Virus record (IMG/VR): IMGVR_UViG_3300022751_000028 | Location: 1 to 39,780 of that record | Length of the DNA: 39,780 bases | Strand: one strand, 5' to 3' | Source: a virus | Part shown: one piece after another, positions 24,894 through 31,210 of the stretch | How the letters are laid out: the number at the start of each line of letters is the position of its first letter | Numbering within the stretch: position 1 is the stretch's first letter | The notes under the pieces: model-generated | Databases searched by the model: none | The model's input: only the letters and a program-made list of their open reading frames with translations | What the model was told of the DNA's origin: nothing | Made by a program: the position numbers and the translations under genes

Positions 24894-25348
24894 CGTTTGA
24901 TCGAGCCATTAAAAATGTTTTAAATCAGGAAGGCGGCTATATTAATCATCCTGCTGATCCGGGTGGTGAAACGAAATTCGGTATTTCTAAAAGATCTTAT
25001 CCAGATTTTGATATTAAAAACCTGACCATTGACCAAGCTAAAGCGGTTTATAAACGTGATTATTGGGATAAAATAAAGGGCGATCAGCTTCCAGACGATG
25101 TTTCTTTTGTTCTGCTAGATATTGCTGTTAATATGGGTGTTTCTCAGGCAGTTAAGCTACTACAGAAGGCTGTTGACACGGTTCAGGATGGTATACTAGG
25201 CCCAAAGACAATTAATGCTGCACAGCCTAAAGACACGGTCCAGAAATTGACGCTTGAAAGAATTATTTACTACACATCTTTAGCCAATTTTAAGATATTT
25301 GGCAGAGTCTGGACTAACCGATCATTAGAAACTCTATTGGAGGCTTAA
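24890..25348 (+). CDS. Endolysin: N-acetylmuramidase, GH108 family
   Basis: The start is ATG 24890 (AGGGTGG upstream), which gives 152 aa; the upstream in-frame start would overlap the membrane gene. The N-terminal GH108 motif is LNQEGGYINHPADPGGETKF with the catalytic Glu14. Family features TIDQAKAVYKRDYWDKIKGD and LLDIAVNMGVSQAVKLLQKA follow, then the C-terminal PG_binding_3-like part (VQDGILGPKTINAA). It hydrolyses the glycan backbone of peptidoglycan. No signal peptide is seen, so a holin is needed for export. Confidence 0.9.
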   Translation: MTFDRAIKNVLNQEGGYINHPADPGGETKFGISKRSYPDFDIKNLTIDQAKAVYKRDYWDKIKGDQLPDDVSFVLLDIAVNMGVSQAVKLLQKAVDTVQDGILGPKTINAAQPKDTVQKLTLERIIYYTSLANFKIFGRVWTNRSLETLLEA

Positions 25349-25708
25349 GTGTTACCACAATTTAAAGCTATCGAGGTTATATTTGTCATTCTATTTATTT
25401 TTGCAGTGGTGGGATCTATTTTTGGCGCTGGCTGGTATTTTCGTAGTGTTCGTGCGGAAAAGGATATGCTGGCTTACCAAACTTCTCAACAGGAAGCTGT
25501 AGATCAGGACCGTGAAGAGAAACAAGCTAAATCTGATGAACTTGACGAAATAGGCATGCAGAAGTTACAACAATTAATGGTGGAAAATAACGAACTAAAG
25601 GACAAGTTAGATGAAGAAATTAACAAAATACCTGCTGCCGATAACTGTGTTATTTCTCCTAACCTCGTGCGGGCATATAACAACAAAGTTCAAACCAACC
25701 GCCGTTAA
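25349..25708 (+). CDS. Rz: Rz-like inner-membrane spanin (i-spanin)
   Basis: Starts with GTG at 25349 just after the muramidase stop. An N-terminal membrane anchor (VIFVILFIFAVVGSIFGAGW) is followed by a periplasmic coiled coil (MQKLQQLMVENNELKDKLDE) and a C-terminal tail with one Cys (ADNCVISPNLVRAYN). This fits i-spanins, which pair with an outer-membrane lipoprotein to fuse the membranes at the last step of lysis. The o-spanin gene starts inside it in another frame. Confidence 0.85.
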   Translation: MLPQFKAIEVIFVILFIFAVVGSIFGAGWYFRSVRAEKDMLAYQTSQQEAVDQDREEKQAKSDELDEIGMQKLQQLMVENNELKDKLDEEINKIPAADNCVISPNLVRAYNNKVQTNRR

Positions 25709-25847
25709 TGCTCCTACTGTAGCTAAGATACGGGGTCAGAACCCTGTAATGATGCCAGAGAAGGCTAATTTAGGTGTCTGTATGGCTACAGCGGCTGAAA
25801 ATGGATACCGCTTAAATCAGCTGAATATAAGTCATGATGCGGCATAG
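25611..25847 (+). CDS. Rz1: Rz1-like outer-membrane lipoprotein spanin (o-spanin)
   Basis: The 78-aa frame starts inside Rz and extends 139 bases beyond it. A lipoprotein signal (MKKLTKYLLPITVLFLLTSC) ends in a lipobox with Cys20 followed by Gly. The mature part contains KFKPTAVNAPTVAKIRGQNP, moderately Pro-rich as in Rz1. Overlapping Rz/Rz1 genes are a known arrangement in phages of diderm bacteria. The long tail beyond Rz makes it larger than lambda Rz1. Confidence 0.85.
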   Translation: MKKLTKYLLPITVLFLLTSCGHITTKFKPTAVNAPTVAKIRGQNPVMMPEKANLGVCMATAAENGYRLNQLNISHDAA

Positions 25848-25887
25848 AGTTTTTTACCAATACGCACCAATGAAGAGGTAAGGTTTC
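25848..25887. other. Convergent junction of late (+) and early (-) transcripts
   Basis: Only 40 bases separate the o-spanin stop from the last minus-strand gene. The stretch contains AGTTTTTTACC but no convincing hairpin, so I see no clear bidirectional terminator. Transcripts from both sides may read into each other. Confidence 0.5.
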
Positions 25888-26196
25888 CTATTGCTTCAGG
25901 TTTTGATATTTAGCTCTATATTTCTTAGCTAGTTCAACTGGGTTATAAATTCCATACTGACGGAAGAAATCAGTTTCATCTCCGAATGAATGGGAGTGCG
26001 TGTGACAGACATGGCATAGACCTAGGATAAACTCATCAGAAGCTTTCATAGACATACCCCTATAAACACCCCTCATTAGGTGGTGAGGGCTTATTGTATC
26101 TCCCGATTGTCCACAACATACGCACGGTAGAGAAGCTATCCACTTCCGGTATTTTTTATCTACAAGCGGCTTTCCAATTTTAGGGAATTTCAGCAA
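25888..26196 (-). CDS. HNH nuclease-like protein (DUF968/Ref-type), 102 aa
   Basis: A TTG at 26196 with AAGGAAG five bases upstream is the best start; earlier starts would overlap the preceding gene by about 95 bp. Motifs include RKWIASLPCVCCGQSGD (Cys pairs at about 25 and 28), SPHHLMRGVYRG (His38-His39) and LCHVCHTHSHSFGDE (Cys61, Cys64, His65). This is the treble-clef HNH arrangement of DUF968/NinG-like phage recombination nucleases. It closes the leftward early operon, whose recombination genes lie at the other end. Confidence 0.75.
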   Translation of the reverse strand: MLKFPKIGKPLVDKKYRKWIASLPCVCCGQSGDTISPHHLMRGVYRGMSMKASDEFILGLCHVCHTHSHSFGDETDFFRQYGIYNPVELAKKYRAKYQNLKQ

Positions 26197-26446
26197 GTAT
26201 AGCTTCCTTAATTTGTTCCATAACATCATATACAGCGTCTGCAACCGATCCAGTATGATCACAACTAAAGCCATTATCCCACTGATTATTAATTTCTACA
26301 TATTTAAATTCTTTTGCATACCATTGTGGTGCACAATCAAAATCACGCGTCAAGTCACAAACGCCTATCTTATACCACCAGTTAGGGAAGGATTTACAGA
26401 ACTTGTCTAACGCAACATTGTCGTCAATTGTTAACATATATGTCAT
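26180..26446 (-). CDS. Hypothetical protein, 88 aa
   Basis: The ATG at 26446 overlaps the stop of a tiny upstream frame as ATGA. The frame is open further upstream but would run through two other genes. The product includes FCKSFPNWWYKIGVCDLTRD and QWYAKEFKYVEINNQWDNGF, rich in Trp and Tyr, and ends in a helix (VADAVYDVMEQIKEAILAEI). No family was recognised. It overlaps the start of the HNH gene by 17 bases. Confidence 0.7.
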   Translation of the reverse strand: MTYMLTIDDNVALDKFCKSFPNWWYKIGVCDLTRDFDCAPQWYAKEFKYVEINNQWDNGFSCDHTGSVADAVYDVMEQIKEAILAEIP

Positions 26447-26499
26447 TTCTTCACTCTTAGCAATCCTGCTTCTATTAAGGCCTCTATTAACGGATCCAT
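26443..26499 (-). CDS. Very small ORF, 18 aa, translationally coupled
   Basis: Nineteen codons encode MDPLIEALIEAGLLRVKK. The start lies two bases after the upstream stop and has an AAAGGAA binding site. The stop forms an ATGA overlap with the 88-aa gene. The peptide would be a short amphipathic helix. It may be a coupling leader or a real micropeptide; the sequence alone cannot tell. Confidence 0.45.
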   Translation of the reverse strand: MDPLIEALIEAGLLRVKK

Positions 26500-26501
26500 A
26501 G

Positions 26502-26801
26502 TTATTCCTTTGATCGATGTTTAGAGAGTACCTTAGCTGCCATGTTTGAGGCTTTAATACAAGACGGATGCCATAGGGAGTTTTCTTCATCATCAACCCC
26601 GAAGTGATCATACATTGCCTGTAACGCCGCAATCAACTCTCCATCGTCTTGCAGACAGGCGCGTAAATATCCTTGTGTATTGAGTATATCAATCACTCTC
26701 TTATCCGCTGAAGGTAACGACCAACATTCGTCTGAAAATTCATATATTTTCATTGCGACTGTTTTGTATATTTCCTCTAAAGCCTGTTCTTTATTGTCCA
26801 T
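26502..26801 (-). CDS. Hypothetical protein, 99 aa
   Basis: The start is ATG 26801 with AAGGAG seven bases upstream; the longer frame lacks such a site. The product is acidic and helical (NKEQALEEIYKTVAMKIYEF, LQDDGELIAALQAMYDHFGV) and ends KHRSKE. It overlaps the previous gene by 11 bases. No family was recognised. Confidence 0.7.
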   Translation of the reverse strand: MDNKEQALEEIYKTVAMKIYEFSDECWSLPSADKRVIDILNTQGYLRACLQDDGELIAALQAMYDHFGVDDEENSLWHPSCIKASNMAAKVLSKHRSKE

Positions 26802-27435
26802 CGGACTGCTCCTTGAATTTGTTGTAGTTGGATAAAATAGCCTCAAGGCGGCTGGCTCTAACGAATTTCCTACGTTGTTGTAGATATAGAACTAACAACT
26901 TACATTCGTCAGCCAATTCATCAGCCACAGCAACCGGGACGGTCTTGGCTTGTAAAAGTTGTTTGATAGTATGATAGTGCTTTGGAAGACCACGTTGAAA
27001 ACCGAAGTTTTCCATTGTTTCGTACTTCGATCCCTTTGAAACAATCTCATGGAACCATTCCAAAGCCGCTTTCCGTTCTTCTGTCGTGGTTTGTGTATCC
27101 TCTGAGCGCATCAAATTACTTTGTGTACACTGACAGGCTTTTCGGTAGCAGGTAAGCGTAGTTTCGACTGACTGCTTCCCGTGTTCAAATCCTTTTTGAT
27201 AGGCAATATCAATTGCGTTATCGACCGCAGAAATGCGCGGCGTAGTTTCGACTGGATCAGGAACACTTTCGAGGTAAGGATTTATTTCTGGAGTAATATC
27301 CTTCTGCTGCGGCACAGATGTTACAGGGTGAACAAACATTTCACAATTAATACATCTCTTTAGTTCTTTATGTTTAGGACCATGTTGAAAATCATAGATA
27401 TCAGGATTTTCACAGCAATATGAGAATTTACTCAT
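26791..27435 (-). CDS. Hypothetical protein with N-terminal zinc-ribbon-like Cys cluster, 214 aa
   Basis: The N terminus has SYCCENPDIYDFQHG and KRCINCEMFVHPV, two Cys pairs about 20 residues apart that could bind zinc. The middle has DNAIDIAYQKGFEHGKQSVE, a motif seen in phage early proteins of unknown function. The C-terminal half is helical. The start at 27435 lies directly after the previous stop, with AGGAGAAAGATAGGG upstream. Function is unknown. Confidence 0.75.
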   Translation of the reverse strand: MSKFSYCCENPDIYDFQHGPKHKELKRCINCEMFVHPVTSVPQQKDITPEINPYLESVPDPVETTPRISAVDNAIDIAYQKGFEHGKQSVETTLTCYRKACQCTQSNLMRSEDTQTTTEERKAALEWFHEIVSKGSKYETMENFGFQRGLPKHYHTIKQLLQAKTVPVAVADELADECKLLVLYLQQRRKFVRASRLEAILSNYNKFKEQSDGQ

Positions 27436-27437
27436 CC

Positions 27438-27773
27438 CTATCTTTCTCCTATATGATTACCAACGGAAGGGTTAACGAAACTCCATTCATCCCCTGGCTG
27501 CATGTTGTTCCGCTTCTTACAGTCATCCGGCAGCAGATACCCTGGCTTCAGGATGCGCTGTCCTGTTCTGTCCAGTTCATACGATTTCAAGTGCGTGAAA
27601 CAGAACTGCTTCGGGCGTAGCGTATTGATCTCGGAGGCGCTGTAGAACTCTGCTTCAAATTCGGTGCATTGTGGACCGGCGCAGGCGCGATATGTGCCCT
27701 GTTCGGCGTGTGCCTGGGAAAGGAATAGCGTCCAGAGTATCCAAGTGGTTAGGTATAGGATTGTGCGGGTCAT
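27438..27773 (-). CDS. Secreted (periplasmic) hypothetical protein, 111 aa
   Basis: The ATG at 27773 overlaps the previous stop as ATGA and gives a clean signal peptide (TRTILYLTTWILWTLFLSQA then HA|EQ). The mature part has ACAGPQCTEFEAEFYSASEI and four or more Cys, so disulfides in the periplasm are likely. An exported early protein is unusual and may act on the cell envelope, for example in superinfection exclusion. The codon use is more GC-rich than its neighbours. Confidence 0.7.
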   Translation of the reverse strand: MTRTILYLTTWILWTLFLSQAHAEQGTYRACAGPQCTEFEAEFYSASEINTLRPKQFCFTHLKSYELDRTGQRILKPGYLLPDDCKKRNNMQPGDEWSFVNPSVGNHIGER

Positions 27774-27952
27774 TTTAATAATTCCTCTAATTGATCTAAA
27801 CAATGCTCAAGGTCACGAGTTCCGTCTGATTCACCATATTCACGTTCTATGGTTTCCAACGCTCCTCGAGATAGAACCGAAAGCTGTTCAGAAGTTTTTT
27901 TTAATTGAACATACTTAACAGCTAATTCACCAAATGCGTCTGAAAGTGCCAC
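27770..27952 (-). CDS. Small helical hypothetical protein, 60 aa
   Basis: The product is acidic and almost fully helical (ELAVKYVQLKKTSEQLSVLS then RDLEHCLDQLEELL). Its start shares the last base of the preceding stop and its stop overlaps the next start. No family was recognised. Confidence 0.65.
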   Translation of the reverse strand: MALSDAFGELAVKYVQLKKTSEQLSVLSRGALETIEREYGESDGTRDLEHCLDQLEELLK

Positions 27953-28245
27953 TATTTCATCTCCTCGAATGTTTTCAGGGCTTCTCGTGCTTTAGTTCCG
28001 TAATCTTCCATTACTTTAGATTCATGAACTTCGTAGTCTTGATAGCCTCTCTCAAATGTGTCACTGGAAGTCCAGTTATTATTGTTTTCATCTGCATAAA
28101 ACTTCAAAGCATCTACTAACACTTGAACCTGTGAACGGGGGATGAGGTCTTTTAAGTCCTCTTTTACCTGCGCTAAGGCCTTATCTGAAATAGTATTAAG
28201 AAGATATTCTAGGGCTTTCTTTATTTTTAAATCTTCATCCATCAC
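27952..28245 (-). CDS. Hypothetical protein with ALKFYA motif, 97 aa
   Basis: The product contains VLVDALKFYADENNNNW and ends ALKTFEEMK. The next gene upstream shares the same pattern (LVEALRFYANEVNY, ALQQFEEKVK), so the two appear paralogous in their C-terminal halves. This (V/E)AL(K/R)FYA motif recurs in small phage early proteins of unknown role. Starts by ATGA overlap. Confidence 0.7.
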   Translation of the reverse strand: MMDEDLKIKKALEYLLNTISDKALAQVKEDLKDLIPRSQVQVLVDALKFYADENNNNWTSSDTFERGYQDYEVHESKVMEDYGTKAREALKTFEEMK

Positions 28246-28565
28246 TTAACCTTTTCTTCGAATTGTTGCAGGGCTTTTTCTGCTATTTCATTTTTGTAAA
28301 CTTCTACGCCGTTCCATTTACCTGCAAAAGTATCAATATTTTTGTAATTTACTTCATTTGCATAGAATCTTAAAGCCTCAACCAGCGGCATAACATCACT
28401 AAGCGCAATGACGGGTTCTACTTCTGGTGCGGCTGATATAGCATCATAAACAGCATTTCTAGGACTAAGTGCGTGACTGATAGCTAATAGAGCGTGGCTA
28501 ACCATGTATTCGGTTGGTTCCCTAGGAACAATAACCATACTGTTTTTATCGTATTTAAGCATCAA
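28242..28565 (-). CDS. Hypothetical protein with ALRFYA motif, 107 aa
   Basis: The N-terminal half shows VPREPTEYMVSHALLAISHA and AVYDAISAAPEVEPVI, a common early phage pattern. The C-terminal half is LVEALRFYANEVNYKNIDTF then GVEVYKNEIAEKALQQFEEK, similar to the adjacent downstream gene. A local duplication is likely. It overlaps the previous gene by 11 bases. Confidence 0.7.
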   Translation of the reverse strand: MMLKYDKNSMVIVPREPTEYMVSHALLAISHALSPRNAVYDAISAAPEVEPVIALSDVMPLVEALRFYANEVNYKNIDTFAGKWNGVEVYKNEIAEKALQQFEEKVK

Positions 28566-28749
28566 TATTCTCCGGTAGTGTGTCTAACAAACCAATTTGT
28601 ATAGCTTGATCTATTGTAATACAAACTTCATCATATCGATCAGCACGTCCTTCGTTCAATAGCCAAGGATTAATTCCTAAGATATCGCAAGCATCATTCC
28701 AATCCCATGCTTTGTCCGATATTTCACCGTATGTTGTTATAATCTTCAT
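28555..28749 (-). CDS. Hypothetical protein, 64 aa
   Basis: The ATG at 28749 begins right after the previous stop; the open frame upstream belongs to a different gene. The product has ISDKAWDWNDACDILGINPW and ITIDQAIQIGLLDTLPENID, which look like two short helical units. No family was recognised. Confidence 0.65.
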   Translation of the reverse strand: MKIITTYGEISDKAWDWNDACDILGINPWLLNEGRADRYDEVCITIDQAIQIGLLDTLPENIDA

Positions 28750-28750
28750 C

Positions 28751-28924
28751 TTATTTATCCTTTTCAAACTGAACGCAGTAATCAGTACGACCATCCACTG
28801 TCTTACAGGACCAGTCATTCATGTTAAGCTGGATGCATTGTGCAGTCTTAGGCGCATGAAACATCGCAGTTATCAGTATTGCTGCAAAGCATATAATTGC
28901 TACTGATATAGAAAAGTTATTCAT
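28751..28924 (-). CDS. Small single-pass membrane protein, 57 aa
   Basis: A 58-codon frame overlaps the preceding gene by 8 bases and ends one base before the next start. An N-terminal membrane helix or uncleaved signal (SISVAIICFAAILITAMF) is followed by a polar Cys-containing part (AQCIQLNMNDWSCKTVDGRT then DYC). Three Cys after the helix suggest an exported, disulfide-bonded tail. Function is unknown. Confidence 0.65.
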   Translation of the reverse strand: MNNFSISVAIICFAAILITAMFHAPKTAQCIQLNMNDWSCKTVDGRTDYCVQFEKDK

Positions 28925-29105
28925 TTCCAAACGCCCACTTACTCACGTTATACATACGTTCAATAAACGCCACCAGGGGAAACGCCATCATCCCGAAGGC
29001 GAGTGTCACCATCCCGGCATGTAAGCCATCGAACATGAATGTAAAGATATTAAACGGCAGGTAGGCAATCAGGCAGGATAGCCATAGTTTATAGAATAGG
29101 GTCAT
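28917..29105 (-). CDS. Small membrane protein, 62 aa
   Basis: Two hydrophobic segments are visible (YKLWLSCLIAYLPFNIFTF and MVTLAFGMMAFPLVAFIERM), so two spans of the inner membrane are likely. It starts by ATGA overlap with the previous gene. Codon use is GC-richer than its neighbours. Function is unknown. Confidence 0.65.
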   Translation of the reverse strand: MTLFYKLWLSCLIAYLPFNIFTFMFDGLHAGMVTLAFGMMAFPLVAFIERMYNVSKWAFGNE

Positions 29106-29407
29106 TTTACTTCTCCGTTTGCTTTGGCTAGTGCTGCATCAATCATACCTATTGTAGGCTTCACTATGTTATCATCTCCAACTACATTTCTTAAACCTAA
29201 CCAAGTAGCCTCAACATATCCTTTTGCCTTTTCCAAAGCAGTAACAAGATCATCATGGGCATTGCAGGCTCGTACTATAAATTCAGCTGTCTCATAATCA
29301 GGAGCAATATTATCATATCCTTCATTTGACATTATAGTGTTATGTCCGGAAACCATATCGTAACAGTTATTTCCAAGAGGCTTTAGTGTAAAAGGCGGGT
29401 ACATCAT
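29102..29407 (-). CDS. Hypothetical early phage protein, 101 aa
   Basis: The ATG at 29407 shares a base with the upstream TAA and has GGAG seven bases ahead; an ATG at 29419 is an alternative. The product has NCYDMVSGHNTIMSNEGYDN and FIVRACNAHDDLVTALEKAK, the widespread phage pattern (A/V)xxCNAHDxLxxALE. Proteins with this motif are common in early operons; role unknown. Confidence 0.7.
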   Translation of the reverse strand: MMYPPFTLKPLGNNCYDMVSGHNTIMSNEGYDNIAPDYETAEFIVRACNAHDDLVTALEKAKGYVEATWLGLRNVVGDDNIVKPTIGMIDAALAKANGEVK

Positions 29408-29520
29408 TATATTCTCCATCGTGTTAGTTCAATTGCGGTTCCGTCTGGGAAAGTCATCCAACGAATCTGGTAAACGCCATTATCTGAATATTCAGTCGAA
29501 GTATAGAAATCACAAGCCAT
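29407..29520 (-). CDS. Small hypothetical protein, 37 aa
   Basis: The 38-codon frame begins on a TAATG overlap with the preceding gene (AGGAG upstream) and ends on a TAATG overlap with the next. The peptide is MACDFYTSTEYSDNGVYQIR followed by a beta-like segment with WMTFPDGTAIELTRW. It is probably a single small beta sheet. It fills an otherwise empty gap. Confidence 0.6.
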   Translation of the reverse strand: MACDFYTSTEYSDNGVYQIRWMTFPDGTAIELTRWRI

Positions 29521-29720
29521 TACGCATTTTCTCCTAAGTATTGAACTAAGCTATCAATGTGCTTATCTGTAAGCATCTTGTTAACATTTCGATAACGTCC
29601 ATTATAGAGAAGTTCTACGTCTTCAATCTCAATATCACCGTCAAAGTTAACAAATGCCACTTCAATACTGTGATTGTTTTCACCACGTAGTGTTAAGTCT
29701 AAATACTGTATCATTGCCAT
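29520..29720 (-). CDS. Hypothetical protein, 66 aa; first gene after the internal promoter
   Basis: The start lies 27 bases downstream of a consensus -10 with GAGGGAAT as binding site. The product has MAMIQYLDLTLRGENNHSIE, FDGDIEIEDVELLYNG and DKHIDSLVQYLGEN. Beta strands followed by a helix are likely. Position right after a promoter with a palindromic operator hints at a regulated, strongly expressed protein. No family was recognised. Confidence 0.7.
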   Translation of the reverse strand: MAMIQYLDLTLRGENNHSIEVAFVNFDGDIEIEDVELLYNGRYRNVNKMLTDKHIDSLVQYLGENA

Positions 29721-29746
29721 TCCCTCTGTGTTGCTTTGATAACTCT

Positions 29747-29774
29747 ATTATATACTCTGTACGTACAGTGTCAA
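29747..29774 (-). promoter_or_regulatory. Consensus sigma70 promoter with palindromic operator in the spacer
   Basis: On the minus strand: TTGACA (29774-29769), 16-nt spacer, TATAAT (29752-29747), both perfect hexamers. The spacer contains the perfect 12-bp palindrome CTGTACGTACAG (29768-29757) directly next to the -35. A bound dimer would block polymerase. The promoter drives the distal half of the leftward operon. The RHH-protein gene at 29788 lies just upstream and is a candidate regulator. Confidence 0.8.
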
Positions 29775-29787
29775 CAACAAAATACAG

Positions 29788-29958
29788 TTATTTGTAATCT
29801 TTTTCGTTAACAGGAGGTAAACATCCGTATGTATTCACATATGCCAATATAAAGTAAATGGCGTCCGAGATAGTTAATCCCTGTTTAGCCAGTATTTTTG
29901 AAACTTTAATCTTGTCCTTCTCATCAATACGAGCATAAATTCTTCCTGTTTTTGCCAT
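29788..29958 (-). CDS. RelB/DinJ-like ribbon-helix-helix protein, 56 aa
   Basis: The start at ATG 29958 shares the previous stop (TAATG). The product MAKTGRIYARIDEKDKIKVS followed by KILAKQGLTISDAIYFILAY, GCLPP matches the RHH antitoxin pattern xxVRIDxxxKxxAxxILxxxGLTxSxAI. Such proteins dimerise through a beta ribbon and bind operators. No RelE/YafQ-like toxin gene is adjacent. It sits just upstream of a promoter with a palindromic operator, so a stand-alone repressor or a decoy antitoxin are both reasonable. Confidence 0.75.
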   Translation of the reverse strand: MAKTGRIYARIDEKDKIKVSKILAKQGLTISDAIYFILAYVNTYGCLPPVNEKDYK

Positions 29959-30161
29959 TATAAGGTTTTCTCCCAATCCGTTTTCTGTGTAAATGATCTT
30001 GAATAAGAACCATCAGAGCCACGTGTCTCAACCTGAAACAACGTATTCTGCCGGATCATGCTATTATGTATCTCTGTTACCTGCATCAATGGTGTGATGT
30101 CTGTTACTGGCTGTGTATGGCTTTGCTGTGCGTGTATGATATCGGTGTAGTATCGGTGCAT
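29958..30161 (-). CDS. Hypothetical protein, 67 aa
   Basis: The product is His/Gln/Thr-rich (MHRYYTDIIHAQQSHTQPVT) and has a basic C-terminal part (SYSRSFTQKTDWEKTL). The stop overlaps the RHH gene start. No family was recognised and the amino-acid make-up is low in hydrophobics, so it may be partly disordered. Confidence 0.6.
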   Translation of the reverse strand: MHRYYTDIIHAQQSHTQPVTDITPLMQVTEIHNSMIRQNTLFQVETRGSDGSYSRSFTQKTDWEKTL

Positions 30162-30170
30162 TATAATATC

Positions 30171-30485
30171 CTAACTAGGGAGTGATACTTTATCTAAAGG
30201 TGTGTAATCATAATTCACTTCATCAAAATCACCTGCTTCTAATCCACCATCAAATGGACTTTTAAGTTCATCTTGTTTTCTTGCCAATTCAGAAAAAAGG
30301 TCGTTTTCGTCATTTCTCCAATCGAAATTTTCCCAAATCTTCTGCTTTTTTACCTCAAGATCTTTAGCAATATTAGTAGCCTTTTCGACAAAAGATTTAG
30401 CTATATCTTCGTCATCTGTGTAGAATAAAGGTTCGCAACGATAATCTGAGTAAGACCCTGTATGTCTCATAATAACATAAATCAT
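30171..30485 (-). CDS. Hypothetical protein, 104 aa
   Basis: The product starts MIYVIMRHTGSYSDYRCEPL then FYTDDEDIAKSFVEKATNIA, a pattern in which an N-terminal strand reports a value and a helix follows. The C-terminal part is acidic (DGGLEAGDFDEVNYDYTPLD). It starts eight bases after the preceding stop with AGGAGAG upstream. Similar small acidic proteins occur in phage early operons; no function is known to me. Confidence 0.7.
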   Translation of the reverse strand: MIYVIMRHTGSYSDYRCEPLFYTDDEDIAKSFVEKATNIAKDLEVKKQKIWENFDWRNDENDLFSELARKQDELKSPFDGGLEAGDFDEVNYDYTPLDKVSLPS

Positions 30486-30493
30486 TTTCTCTC

Positions 30494-30655
30494 CTATACT
30501 TTCGGCATATCAAATGGAAGTTCTTTATGCTCATCAATGTAGATTAGTAGTTGGTTGATAACGGCTGACATGGTGGTCTTTTTCTTTTTAAGAACACGTT
30601 CAGCTTTTTTCTTGCGTTCCGTTGTTGTACGGGCTTGCACGAGATCCGATTTCAT
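30494..30655 (-). CDS. Second RelB/DinJ-like ribbon-helix-helix protein, 53 aa
   Basis: The 54-codon frame starts on a TAATG overlap with the upstream nuclease gene. The sequence LVQARTTTERKKKAERVLKK followed by KTTMSAVINQLLIYIDEHKE and LPFDMPKV follows the DinJ/RelB layout, including the conserved end (L-P-F-x). The N-terminal strand and the very basic helix A favour DNA binding. No toxin gene is adjacent. This is the second such protein in the operon. Confidence 0.7.
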   Translation of the reverse strand: MKSDLVQARTTTERKKKAERVLKKKKTTMSAVINQLLIYIDEHKELPFDMPKV

Positions 30656-31032
30656 TAGTGGCTCCATTCTTTTGGCTTTTTGATTATATTTACTTCTACA
30701 CCGTGAACAGCTTTAAGAAGCTTGTATTTGAGTTTAGAGATAGGTGTTATAATGCCCTTAGTATCTTCTACAATGACTTTTCCACCTTTCAAGGTATAGC
30801 AAAAATCAGGTAATACTCGGCATATCTTCTGCTCATTAACCACAATATCATACCGAATCTGACAGGCCAGAGATGTAATTATTCCAGCTGTATACAGTGT
30901 CTTTAAGAATGAATATCGCTCTGACTCAAGCTTACTGTCGAAAACAATTCCATCGACCGTAGTTTTCTTTGCGCCATATTTGTTCTTACGTGCTGGCTGT
31001 AGATAACCGGGCATCTTACTCATTTCTGTCAT
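30655..31032 (-). CDS. DUF1064-type PD-(D/E)XK nuclease, 125 aa
   Basis: The ATG at 31032 is preferred; a TTG at 31038 is in frame. Family hallmarks are KNKYGAKKTTVDGIVFDSKL, ESERYSFLKTLYTAGIITSL, RVLPDFCYTLKGGKVIVEDT then KG. The E (in FDSKLESER), D (PDF) and E-x-K-like (VEDTK) residues make a plausible PD-(D/E)XK centre. Such phage proteins are linked to recombination or Holliday-junction processing, which agrees with the nearby ERF-, SSB- and NinB-like genes. Confidence 0.85.
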   Translation of the reverse strand: MTEMSKMPGYLQPARKNKYGAKKTTVDGIVFDSKLESERYSFLKTLYTAGIITSLACQIRYDIVVNEQKICRVLPDFCYTLKGGKVIVEDTKGIITPISKLKYKLLKAVHGVEVNIIKKPKEWSH

Positions 31033-31210
31033 TTTCAATATACTTTCTAACTAGAAATTCTATCCAGTTTGGGTGGATGGTAGTTAAGCCATTATTTAAA
31101 TCAGAAACACATTCATTAACCAGAGTAACCAACACATTAGGATGTATAGAAGGACTTTCATTAAATTTATCAGGAACTGTTATTTTATTCAGCTCTTCTA
31201 GGTAATTCAT
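31016..31210 (-). CDS. Hypothetical protein, 64 aa
   Basis: The product has NYLEELNKITVPDKFNESPS and VTLVNECVSDLNNGLTTIHP then NWIEFLVRKYI. Mostly helical. The start shares bases with the stop of the upstream 39-aa gene (ATGA). No family was recognised. Confidence 0.65.
   Translation of the reverse strand: MNYLEELNKITVPDKFNESPSIHPNVLVTLVNECVSDLNNGLTTIHPNWIEFLVRKYIENDRNE

Noticed and set aside
29001-30200. CRISPR array or other tandem repeats
   Set aside because: No regularly spaced repeats were found here or elsewhere in the window; repetitive appearance comes from small AT-rich genes.
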